NCBI GenBank assembly: GCA_002328835.1
Contig: DCWN01000042.1
Span: 70,430-128,791 of the forward strand
Length of the DNA: 58,362 bases
Source: Acidobacteria bacterium UBA2161
GTDB lineage: Bacteria > Acidobacteriota > Vicinamibacteria > Vicinamibacterales > UBA823
Reading direction: 5' to 3'
Both the position numbers and the translations under genes were made by a program. Position 1 is the stretch's first letter, and every line of letters begins with the position of its first letter. Below, piece after piece: positions 51,649 through 58,362 of this stretch. The notes below the pieces were generated by a model, which saw only the letters and a program-made list of their open reading frames with translations, did not search any database and was not told the DNA's origin.

Positions 51649-52800
51649 TCAGACACCGGCGTCGCGCTTCAGAACCTCGGCGACGTCGGTCCGTTCCCAG
51701 GTGAACTCTGGCTCGGACCGTCCGAAGTGGCCGAACGCCGCTGTCTGGCGGTAAATCGGACGGCGCAGGTTGAGCGACTCGATGATGCCCTTCGGCGTCA
51801 ATGAGAAGTGCGAGCGTACCAGTTCGCCGATCTTCTCGTCTCCGACCCTGCCGGTGCCAAACGTGTCTACCAGCACCGACACCGGATCGGCGACACCAAT
51901 TGCGTAGGCCAGCTGCACCTGTACCCGGTCGGCCAGGCCGGCCGCGACGCAGTTCTTCGCGATGTAGCGGGCCATGTACGACGCGGAGCGATCGACCTTC
52001 GTGGGGTCCTTCCCCGAAAACGCGCCGCCACCGTGCGGCGCGGCACCGCCGTAGGTGTCAACGATGATCTTCCGTCCCGTCACGCCGGCGTCACCGTGCG
52101 GGCCGCCGACCACGAACCGCCCAGTGGGGTTCACATGAATGGTAGTCTGCCGGTCCAGCATGGCTTCGGGAATGACCGGTTTGATGACGTGGGTGATGAT
52201 GTCGTCCAGCATCGTTTCAGCGCTCGCGGCATCGGCGTGCTGGCTCGAGACGACGACCGTGTCCACCCGAACCGGCCTCGGGCCGTCGTACTCGATCGTC
52301 ACCTGGGACTTTCCGTCCGGCCGCAAATAGTCGAGCACGCCATTCCGCCGGGCCTGGGAGAGCCCCCGGCAGAGCTTGTGCGCCAGCTGAATCGGCAGCG
52401 GCATCAGCTCTTCGCTCTCACGGCAGGCATACCCGAACATGAGTCCCTGGTCGCCGGCACCGCCCGGATCGACGCCCATCGCGATGTCCGGTGACTGGCC
52501 GTGAATGGCCGAGATCACCGCGCACGTTTCGAAGTCGAAGCCGAACTTCGCCCGCGTGTAGCCGACCTCCTTGATCGTGTCGCGCACGACCTTCTGGAAA
52601 TCGACGTAGCACGTCGTCGTGATCTCGCCCGCGACGATCGCCAGTCCGGTGGTCACGAGCGTCTCGCACGCGACGCGGCCTGTCGGGTCTTCCGCGAGGA
52701 TGGCGTCGAGAATCGAATCCGAAATCTGATCTGCGATCTTGTCCGGATGTCCCTCCGTGACGGACTCCGACGTGAAGAGATGATGGCCGGTACGGTTCAT
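51649..52800 (-). CDS. metK: S-adenosylmethionine synthetase
   Basis: A 383-residue enzyme making SAM from ATP and methionine. HHLFTSESVTEGHPDKIADQISD, GEITT, VDPGGAGDQGLMFGYA (near GAGDQGLMFG) and FVVGGPHGDAGVTGRKIIVDTYGG are the ATP and methionine-site motifs. The ATG at 52800 has a GAGAAGGAG ribosome binding site; the longer frame from 52866 is in the leader. No SAM riboswitch fold was recognisable in the 110-base leader. Confidence 0.97.
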   Translation of the reverse strand: MNRTGHHLFTSESVTEGHPDKIADQISDSILDAILAEDPTGRVACETLVTTGLAIVAGEITTTCYVDFQKVVRDTIKEVGYTRAKFGFDFETCAVISAIHGQSPDIAMGVDPGGAGDQGLMFGYACRESEELMPLPIQLAHKLCRGLSQARRNGVLDYLRPDGKSQVTIEYDGPRPVRVDTVVVSSQHADAASAETMLDDIITHVIKPVIPEAMLDRQTTIHVNPTGRFVVGGPHGDAGVTGRKIIVDTYGGAAPHGGGAFSGKDPTKVDRSASYMARYIAKNCVAAGLADRVQVQLAYAIGVADPVSVLVDTFGTGRVGDEKIGELVRSHFSLTPKGIIESLNLRRPIYRQTAAFGHFGRSEPEFTWERTDVAEVLKRDAGV

Positions 52801-52909
52801 GAAGCGGGCTCCTTCTCGCGGGGCTGCCGCGCGCGTGCGATGTCGAATGGGCGACGCACCGTGCACGCGAGCCCTCCGGTGGGCCGCACGACATGTGCGC
52901 GATCCCGTA

Positions 52910-52939
52910 ACGATAGCAGACGGCTCGAACGACGGTCAA
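52910..52939 (-). promoter_or_regulatory. Promoter of metK
   Basis: Minus strand TTGACC (complement of 52934-52939), 18-base spacer, TATCGT (complement of 52910-52915); the metK start is about 110 bases downstream. Confidence 0.5.
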
Positions 52940-52966
52940 CCAGCAACTCCAGTCCCGCACCGCTCT

Positions 52967-53977
52967 TCAGCGTCGTGGATGGTACTCGTCGTAGACGGCC
53001 TTCAATCGCGCGTCGAGGATATGGGTGTAGATCTGGGTCGTCGATAGGTCGGCGTGACCCAGCATCGCCTGAATCGTGCGTAGGTCCGCTCCGCGGTCGA
53101 GCAGATGCGTCGCAAACGAGTGGCGCAACACGTGCGGGCTCAGGCCGTGCCGAAGGCCGGCGGCCGCACCGTAGGCCTTCAGCACCTTCCAGAACCCGAC
53201 GCGGCTCAACGCCGTACCGCCGCGTGCGTTGACGAACATCCAAGGCGAACGCTTCTCGCGTAGCAGCGCGCCCCGGGCGTGCTCGAGGTACTTCCGAACC
53301 CACGTGGTCGCCTCGCGTCCAATGGGCACGATACGCTCCTTCGACCCCTTCCCCATGCAGGTCAGGTACCCGGCCTCGAGATTGACGTCGGCCGGCTTCA
53401 GCGAGATCAGCTCCGACACCCGCATGCCGGTCGCGTACAACAACTCGAGCAGCGCCCGGTCACGCAGCCCACGCGCCGTCGAGGTATCGGGCTGCTCGAG
53501 CAATCGATCCACGTCCTCTATCGAGAGGTACTTGGGAAGTGCCGGCCACGACTTCGGCGCCCGGAGGTCGTCGGCAGGGCTCGTCTCAAGCCGTCGGTCC
53601 AGCACCAGGAAGCGGTACAAGCCACGCACGCACGCCACCATCCGCGCCACCGAGCGCGGCGCGAAGTCGGCCGCCATGAGATGGCGCACGAAGGCCTCGA
53701 GCTGAGCACGATCGAGCTGGTCGACCGACGCGCCCTCCCGTTCGGCGAAGCGAAGGAGCCACCCCAGATCACGACCGTAGCTCTCCAGCGTGTGGTCGGC
53801 CAGTCGCCGGGCCACGCGCAGATGGTCCAAGTAAGCATCGACCAGCGCCGTCGACCGGGACTGTCGCGGCCCGCGTCGGGTTCGCTGTCCAGCCTTGGGC
53901 TGCGTCCTCGACCGGGACCGGGTCTTCGACGACCTCACGATCTTGCTTCTCCTTGTCGTTGTCTTCGTCTTCGCCAC
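52967..53977 (-). CDS. xerD: Tyrosine recombinase XerC/XerD type with basic N-terminal extension
   Basis: About 336 residues. The SAM-like N-terminal domain begins ALVDAYLDHLRVARRLADHTLESYGRDL. The catalytic domain has the full set: Arg in LYATGMRVSELISL, Lys in GKGSKERIVPIG, HVLRHSFATHLLDRG, LGHADLSTTQIYTH with the nucleophilic Tyr. The length after the extension is that of XerD. The GTG at 53977 adds about 40 Arg/Lys/Ser/Thr-rich residues (KTKTTTRRSKIVRSSKTRSR), which is not usual; the real start could be later. Likely chromosome-dimer resolution at dif; no attachment site or phage gene is adjacent. Confidence 0.88.
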   Translation of the reverse strand: MAKTKTTTRRSKIVRSSKTRSRSRTQPKAGQRTRRGPRQSRSTALVDAYLDHLRVARRLADHTLESYGRDLGWLLRFAEREGASVDQLDRAQLEAFVRHLMAADFAPRSVARMVACVRGLYRFLVLDRRLETSPADDLRAPKSWPALPKYLSIEDVDRLLEQPDTSTARGLRDRALLELLYATGMRVSELISLKPADVNLEAGYLTCMGKGSKERIVPIGREATTWVRKYLEHARGALLREKRSPWMFVNARGGTALSRVGFWKVLKAYGAAAGLRHGLSPHVLRHSFATHLLDRGADLRTIQAMLGHADLSTTQIYTHILDARLKAVYDEYHPRR

Positions 53978-54035
53978 GCTCGGTACCAGGAATTCGCTAA
54001 CGCCTCCGTCCCTGACGGGCGCGTCGCTGCGCCGA

Positions 54036-54064
54036 TTGTATGTCTCTCTCGCTCCGTGTAGGGT
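54036..54064 (+). promoter_or_regulatory. Possible promoter for the csaA-led cassette
   Basis: TTGTAT (54036-54041), 17-base spacer, TAGGGT (54059-54064), 63 bases before the csaA ATG. Confidence 0.4.
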
Positions 54065-54127
54065 AACCCTCAACATCCGCCGGCGCGGGAGTTTCCTCCT
54101 CGACGCGCCGACGCCCGAGGCGCTCCA

Positions 54128-54481
54128 ATGACACCAGCCGCCATCAAACCTCTGGTCACGATCGACGCGCTGCAGGCGATCGATGTTCGCGTCGGCACGA
54201 TCGAGTCCGTCGACGAGATCGCGAGGTCCCGTAAGCTCGTCAAGCTGCGCGTGAACTTCGGCGACCACACTCGCCAGATTCTCGCCGGCTTAAAGCAGGA
54301 GCGCGACGAACCCGCCGAGATCACCGGTCGCCAGGCGCTGTTCGTCGTCAATCTCTCACCGAAGACCATGGCTGGGGAACTGTCGGAGGGGATGCTCTTC
54401 GACATCGGCTATGCCGATGGGGTCAGGCCTGTCCTCAGCGTGCCCGAGGCGGCGGTGCCCAATGGCACCCGTGCTGGATGA
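54128..54481 (+). CDS. csaA: CsaA-type tRNA-binding protein
   Basis: A 117-residue free-standing EMAPII/OB-fold tRNA-binding domain, the same fold as the C-terminal dimerisation domain of methionyl-tRNA synthetase. IDALQAIDVRVGTIESVDEIARSRKLVKLRVNFG and RQALFVVNLSPKTMAGELSEGMLF are characteristic. CsaA has been reported as an export chaperone in Bacillus. The stop overlaps the next gene by ATGA, so it heads a four-gene co-directional run; whether it shares their function is unclear. Confidence 0.85.
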   Translation: MTPAAIKPLVTIDALQAIDVRVGTIESVDEIARSRKLVKLRVNFGDHTRQILAGLKQERDEPAEITGRQALFVVNLSPKTMAGELSEGMLFDIGYADGVRPVLSVPEAAVPNGTRAG

Positions 54482-55608
54482 CCACGGGGCCCACCATCCT
54501 CATCGCGGGCCTGGGCGACCTTGGCGGGGTCTGCCTCGAATTGCTGGCGCGCGAGCGCTGGCCGGGCCGGATTGTCGCGGGGAGTCGCCATCTCGCCCGC
54601 ACCGGCGCCCGGGTCAACCTGGCGAGACTCGGCGCGATGGCGCAGGGGTACCGGCCCTCGATCGAAGCGGTGTCACTCGACCTCGACGATGAGGACGCCA
54701 CCGCCGAACTGCTCGATCGCCTGTCCCCCGACATCGTGCTGACGACGGCGGCGCGGCAGTCGTGGTGGACGCCCGAGCAGCTTCCGCCAGCGCCCCGTGC
54801 CAAGCTCGCCGCGGCCGGCTTCGGCGTCTGGCTTCCCATTCATCTGGTGCTCTCACTCAAGTTGATGCGCGCCGTGCGCGCCGCTGGCAGCGCGACCCGA
54901 GTTCTCATCGCGCCGTTTCCCGACGTCGCCAACTGCGTGCTCGCCAGGCTCGGCCTCGAGCCGACCGCCGGTGTTGGCAACCTCGATGAGATCGTCCCGA
55001 AGATCGCGTCGCTCGCTGCGGCCCGGCTGGGCGTTGCTGTCGACGCTGTCGACGTCAGCCTCGTGGCGCACCACGCGCTCGAGACGCACGTGTTCGAGCC
55101 GACCGCGGGCCCGATGCCGCCGTACTTCCTCCGTATCGTCTACGCTGGCACCGACGTGACCGGGACGGTCGACGGCGATGCGCTGCTGCGCCACCCCTAC
55201 CCGCTGCCTCCTGGGCCCGCCATCCACTTCCTGACCTCGGGCTCGGCCGTCCGACTGATGCGGGCGCTCGTCGATGCCGACACGCGCCTGCACGCGCCCG
55301 GGCCCGAGGGGCTGCCGGGCGGATATCCCGTGCTTGCCGGACCAGGCGGCGTGCGCGTCGCGCCGATCGACGGGTTGTCACGGGAGGCCGCGATCGACAT
55401 CAACGAGCGTTCCCACGCCTTCGACGGGATCGAGGCCATCGAAGCCGACGGCACGGTCGTCTTCCGCCCCGAGCCCGCCGGAATCATGGCGCGTGAACTC
55501 GGCTACCGCTGCGACCGCTTACCGCCCTCCGAGATCGCCCCGCGCGCCGACGAGCTGCTGACGCGGTTTCGCGCCTACGCCGATCGCTACGGCAACGGCG
55601 TCGACTGA
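54478..55608 (+). CDS. Rossmann-fold NAD(P)-dependent protein (saccharopine-dehydrogenase-like)
   Basis: A 376-residue protein. The dinucleotide loop GLGDLGG lies at 11-17, followed by a second-strand basic residue (VAGSRH) suggesting NADP. The rest resembles the saccharopine/homospermidine-type reductase fold with a large inserted domain; the IAPFPDVANCVLARLGL and VSLVAHHALETHVFEP segments look conserved, but I cannot assign a family. It is translationally coupled to csaA and 57 bases upstream of a class III aminotransferase, so an amino-acid-derived substrate is plausible. Confidence 0.6.
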   Translation: MTTGPTILIAGLGDLGGVCLELLARERWPGRIVAGSRHLARTGARVNLARLGAMAQGYRPSIEAVSLDLDDEDATAELLDRLSPDIVLTTAARQSWWTPEQLPPAPRAKLAAAGFGVWLPIHLVLSLKLMRAVRAAGSATRVLIAPFPDVANCVLARLGLEPTAGVGNLDEIVPKIASLAAARLGVAVDAVDVSLVAHHALETHVFEPTAGPMPPYFLRIVYAGTDVTGTVDGDALLRHPYPLPPGPAIHFLTSGSAVRLMRALVDADTRLHAPGPEGLPGGYPVLAGPGGVRVAPIDGLSREAAIDINERSHAFDGIEAIEADGTVVFRPEPAGIMARELGYRCDRLPPSEIAPRADELLTRFRAYADRYGNGVD

Positions 55609-55628
55609 GCCGGCCCGCCACTCCCCCT

Positions 55629-55658
55629 CTGTTGTGCAAACAGCCCATCCTGTATCCT
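55629..55658 (+). promoter_or_regulatory. Possible promoter/operator giving a near-leaderless mRNA
   Basis: CTGTTG (55629-55634), 18-base spacer and TATCCT (55653-55658). The ATG of the aminotransferase is at 55666, only 7 bases after the -10, and no Shine-Dalgarno is present. CTGTT-GTGCA-AACAG (55629-55643) is an inverted repeat overlapping the -35 and could be a repressor site. Confidence 0.4.
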
Positions 55659-55665
55659 GAGCGGC

Positions 55666-56997
55666 ATGTCGTACTCGACGGCAAAGTCCAAGGCACTCTT
55701 CGAACGCGCGGTCCAGGTCATGGTCGAGGGCGGCAGCTCGCCGTCGCGCGGGCCGGCCAACTATGGCGAGTACCCGTTGTTTATCGAGCGCGGTCAAGGC
55801 GCGCACCTCTTCGACGCCGACGGGAACCAGTATCTCGACTGGATGATGGCCTACGGCGGGCTGCCCCACGGCCACGCGCATCCCCGTATCGTCGAGGCCG
55901 TGACCCAGGCCGTGGCAACCGGCGCGCTGGTCGCCGCGGCGACCGAGATCGAGATCGAGGTCGCGGAATTCATTCAACACATGGTCCCGTCGGCAGAACG
56001 CGTCCGCTTCGCGAACACCGGCACCGAGGCCACGATGGCCGCGATTCGGCTAGCGCGGGGTTACACAGGCCGCCCCAAGTTCATCAAGTTCGAAGGCCAC
56101 TACCACGGGTGGTACGACGACTTCCTCGTGAACGCCCACCCGCACCCCGTGACATCCCTGGGACATCGGCGCGATCCGATCAAGATTGCCGACAGTTCCG
56201 GGTTGAATCGGCGCGCCGTGGACGACACCATCGTCGCCCCGTGGAACGATCTCGCCGCGGTCGAGCGGGCGCTTGAGACGAACCGGGGCCGGGTGGCCGC
56301 GATCATCACCGAAGGCATCATGTCCAACATGGGTGTCATTCCGCCACATCCGGGCTACCTGGAAGGGCTGAGGCAGCTGGCGCGGTCGCACGACGTGCTG
56401 CTGATCCTCGACGAGACCGTGACGGGTTTCCGGATCGCCGCCGGCGGATGTCAGCAGCACTACGGTCTCGACCCGGACATCACCACGTTCGGAAAGGCGC
56501 TCGGGTGCGGCCTGCCGGTCGCGGCCTTCGTCGGCCGCGCCGAGATCATGGAGGCCCTGGCCTGGGGCGGCGTCCTGCACTACGGCACGCAAAACGCTTC
56601 ACGAATCGGCCTGTTCGCGGCGCGGGCGAACCTCGAGATGCTCACCGCCGGCGATGCCGAGGCCTTTCGCCACACCTGGCGTATCGGTGAAACGCTGGTC
56701 GCCGGGTTCCGGCGGGTGTTCGAGGAGACCAACACGCCGGCGATCGTCCAGGGCGTCGGCCCGATGTTTCAGATCATGTTCACGGACCGGCCCCGGATCA
56801 CCGACTACCGCGAGTACTGCGAGTTCGTCGACCCCGCCCGATATCGCGCGTTCGCCCACGCGCTGTTCCGGCACGGCATCTACATGACGCCCGCGGCGGC
56901 GCTGCACTCGGTCGCCTCCGTCGTCCACACTCCCGCGGATGTCGAGACGACGCTCGCCGCCGCCCGAGCCGCCCTGGCCGAGACCGATGCCCAGTGA
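55666..56997 (+). CDS. Class III PLP aminotransferase (glutamate-semialdehyde-aminomutase-like)
   Basis: A 443-residue PLP enzyme. The family signature is clear: GGLPHGHAHPRIVEAV, FANTGTEATMAAIRLAR, FEGHYHGWYDDFLV, LLILDETVTGFRIAAGG and the Schiff-base lysine in ITTFGKALGCGLPVAAFVG. It resembles glutamate-1-semialdehyde aminomutase, but the first segment (RGPANYGEYPLFIERG) and cassette context suggest a catabolic or biosynthetic omega-aminotransferase rather than HemL. Substrate unknown. It overlaps the following SDR gene by 11 bases. Confidence 0.87.
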   Translation: MSYSTAKSKALFERAVQVMVEGGSSPSRGPANYGEYPLFIERGQGAHLFDADGNQYLDWMMAYGGLPHGHAHPRIVEAVTQAVATGALVAAATEIEIEVAEFIQHMVPSAERVRFANTGTEATMAAIRLARGYTGRPKFIKFEGHYHGWYDDFLVNAHPHPVTSLGHRRDPIKIADSSGLNRRAVDDTIVAPWNDLAAVERALETNRGRVAAIITEGIMSNMGVIPPHPGYLEGLRQLARSHDVLLILDETVTGFRIAAGGCQQHYGLDPDITTFGKALGCGLPVAAFVGRAEIMEALAWGGVLHYGTQNASRIGLFAARANLEMLTAGDAEAFRHTWRIGETLVAGFRRVFEETNTPAIVQGVGPMFQIMFTDRPRITDYREYCEFVDPARYRAFAHALFRHGIYMTPAAALHSVASVVHTPADVETTLAAARAALAETDAQ

Positions 56998-57769
56998 CCC
57001 GCCGCCTGGCGTCCTGACCGACCGGGTCGCGATCGTCACTGGAGGCGCTTCGGGAATCGGCCGCGCCACGGCCGTCCTGCTGGCACACGAGGGTGCGGCC
57101 GTCACCGTCGCAGACGTGGACGAGACCGCCGGCTGCCAGACGGTCCAGCTCATCGCCGCCGCAGGCGGCCGGGCGCGCTTCATCCCGACCGACGTCACCC
57201 GGGAGGAGGATTGCCGCGGCGCGATCGCCGGCACCGCCTCGGAGTTCGGGCGCCTCGACATCCTGTTCAACAACGCTGGGATCATCCGGCGCACCTCGGT
57301 CCCCAACACGACGGCTGACGACTGGGACCTTGTGATGGCCATCAACGTGCGCGGGGTCTTCTTGATGTCCAAGCACGCCGTTCCCGCGATGCCTCGCGGC
57401 GGTGTCATCGTCAACACCGGCTCGGGGTGGGGACTCGTGGGCGGGCGCGACGCCGCCGCCTACTGCGCGTCGAAGGGCGCCGTCGTTCAGTTGACCCGCG
57501 CCATGGCACTCGACCACGGCCCGCAGGGCATCCGCGTCAACTGCGTCTGCCCGGGCGACACAGATACACCGCTGCTCACCAGTGAAGCCGAACAACTCGG
57601 TGCCGAACCGGCCACGTTCCGCGCCGACGCCGCCCACCGGCCACTGGGGCGCATCGGGAGCCCGGACGACGTCGCGCGCGCCGTGCTCTATCTGGCCAGC
57701 GACGCCGCTGGTTTCGTCACCGGCACCACGCTCGTCGTCGACGGCGGCGGCCTCGCGGGATCGGCCTGA
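56987..57769 (+). CDS. Short-chain dehydrogenase/reductase
   Basis: A 260-residue classical SDR. Cofactor loop VTGGASGIG (17-25), NNAG at 95-98, catalytic S146, Y159 and K163 (YCASK), and C-terminal GxTLVVDGG. NAD or NADP use and substrate cannot be told. The ATG at 56987 overlaps the aminotransferase end by 11 bases, so the pair is coupled: an amino/keto and alcohol/keto interconversion in succession is the natural reading. Confidence 0.9.
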   Translation: MPSDPPPGVLTDRVAIVTGGASGIGRATAVLLAHEGAAVTVADVDETAGCQTVQLIAAAGGRARFIPTDVTREEDCRGAIAGTASEFGRLDILFNNAGIIRRTSVPNTTADDWDLVMAINVRGVFLMSKHAVPAMPRGGVIVNTGSGWGLVGGRDAAAYCASKGAVVQLTRAMALDHGPQGIRVNCVCPGDTDTPLLTSEAEQLGAEPATFRADAAHRPLGRIGSPDDVARAVLYLASDAAGFVTGTTLVVDGGGLAGSA

Positions 57770-57802
57770 TGAAGCCGCTCGCCATTCCGAGCCTGTGCGC
57801 AT

Positions 57803-57817
57803 CGCCCGCCCCGGGCG
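57803..57817 (+). terminator. Possible hairpin after the SDR gene
   Basis: CGCCCG-CCC-CGGGCG, 6-base perfect stem, 34 bases after the SDR stop; no T-run follows. Confidence 0.3.
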
Positions 57818-57884
57818 ACGGTAAACGCTAGCCCGGTCCCGCACGTCAGTACCGGACGATCGCTTGCCGTCTCACGTCGAACCG

Positions 57885-58362
57885 ATGCGTCGCCGTTTTC
57901 TCCTCGCCGCCCTCCTCCTCGCCCTCGCCGCCACGGGTCTCTCGGCGCAACCCCTGCAAGTCGCCGGCGCCGAGCGCTCGGTGACGGCCGAGCGCATGGC
58001 CGATGCAGAGACGATCGCGCTCGACGGGGTACTCGACGAAGCCGCCTGGCAGCGGGCCGTCCCGGCCACCGACTTCATCCAGCAGGACCCGCTGCTCGGC
58101 GGGACCCCGACCGAACGAACCGAAGTCCGGTTCATCTTCAACCAAAACAGCCTCTACATGGGCGTCCTCTGCTTCGACTCCGAACCCGACCAGTTGCTCG
58201 GCAATACGATGAAGCGCGACGAGTTCTTGAGCGCCGATGATCGCTTCATGTGGGTGATGGACACGTTCCTCGACCGACAGTCGGGATACTTCTTCGAGAT
58301 GAACCCTTCCGGCTTGATGGCCGATTCGCTCATGGGCGCCGGGGGCGGCCAGAGCCGCGAAT
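57885..58362 (+). CDS. Exported CBM9/DUF5916-like protein (cut by the window end)
   Basis: From the ATG at 57885 the frame is open for 159 codons to the window edge. Signal peptide RRRFLLAALLLALAATGLSAQ (1-22). Then a carbohydrate-binding family-9-like domain: IALDGVLDEAAWQRAVPATDF, TERTEVRFIFNQNSLYMGV, MWVMDTFLDRQSGYFFEMNPSG. Such proteins in Acidobacteriota usually continue into a large DUF5916 beta-barrel-like region and go to the outer membrane. Only the first part is visible here. Confidence 0.8.
   Translation, partial: MRRRFLLAALLLALAATGLSAQPLQVAGAERSVTAERMADAETIALDGVLDEAAWQRAVPATDFIQQDPLLGGTPTERTEVRFIFNQNSLYMGVLCFDSEPDQLLGNTMKRDEFLSADDRFMWVMDTFLDRQSGYFFEMNPSGLMADSLMGAGGGQSRE

Noticed and set aside
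52801..52966. SAM riboswitch ahead of metK
   Set aside because: The leader has no SAM-I, SAM-II or SAH core sequence I could fold by eye; only a promoter is credible.
52967..53977. Mobile integrase or genomic island marker
   Set aside because: The recombinase has XerD proportions, and no phage genes, attachment repeats or tRNA are adjacent.
1..58362. CRISPR arrays, toxin-antitoxin pairs, restriction systems or phage defence genes
   Set aside because: No regularly spaced repeats and no defence-family domains were recognised in any frame.

Overview
The window is a dense, GC-rich bacterial chromosome segment (58.4 kb) that is mostly housekeeping core. LPS export genes (lptC/A, lptB, lptF/G), a Tol-Pal locus and sigma-54 mark a diderm. 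The mix of an NtrY-like giant kinase, a DUF5916/CBM9-type exported protein at the right edge, a small 'WFF' protein beside a tRNA, and a regulatory PTS lacking permease components fits Acidobacteriota, probably Vicinamibacteria. That assignment is inference from gene content only.

Layout. 1-1.3 kb is a damaged zone: the start of an IS3-type transposase runs straight into the tail of a PPC domain, followed by a frameshifted zinc-ribbon membrane gene. 1.4-3.4 kb (minus) holds a Tat-exported class V aminotransferase and a uricase-fold protein that has lost most active-site residues. 3.5-5.6 kb has acylphosphatase, apt, a small conserved-looking gene, tRNA-Arg(CCU) and a TPR membrane protein. 5.6-10.3 kb (minus) is mutS, then a deoxyhypusine/homospermidine synthase-like gene and agmatinase, which look like a polyamine module. 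A ~160-bp imperfect inverted repeat separates mutS from tsaB. 10.6-13.8 kb holds tsaB-rimI, a DUF465 gene and psd-pssA. 13.8-19.0 kb (minus) is a PQQ/BamB-like exported protein coupled to a 1309-residue sensor kinase.

19.1-26.9 kb: guaA, dnaE, accA, recJ. 26.9-36.4 kb is a long co-directional run: fused lptC/A, lptB, rpoN, hpf, hprK, rapZ, EIIA(Man), HPr, EI and a cupin. It links LPS transport, sigma-54 and a phosphotransfer chain with no EIIB/EIIC, so the PTS here is probably regulatory. 36.4-41.9 kb (minus) is ssb and tolQ-tolR-tolA-tolB-pal-cpoB, with a good promoter ahead of tolQ. 42.0-49.9 kb: recN, miaB, a bifunctional-nuclease-family gene, parA-parB and an lptF-lptG fusion. 49.9-54.0 kb (minus): an exported PHP-domain protein, metK and a tyrosine recombinase. 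54.1-57.8 kb is a small accessory metabolic cassette (CsaA-like tRNA-binding protein, Rossmann dehydrogenase-like protein, class III aminotransferase, SDR). A truncated exported CBM9/DUF5916-like gene ends the window.

The items most worth a second look are the uricase-like protein without catalytic residues, the PTS chain with an altered EI, the long inverted repeat between mutS and tsaB, the transposase/PPC junction, and the unassigned four-gene cassette near the right end. I saw no CRISPR array, rRNA, prophage or complete insertion sequence.
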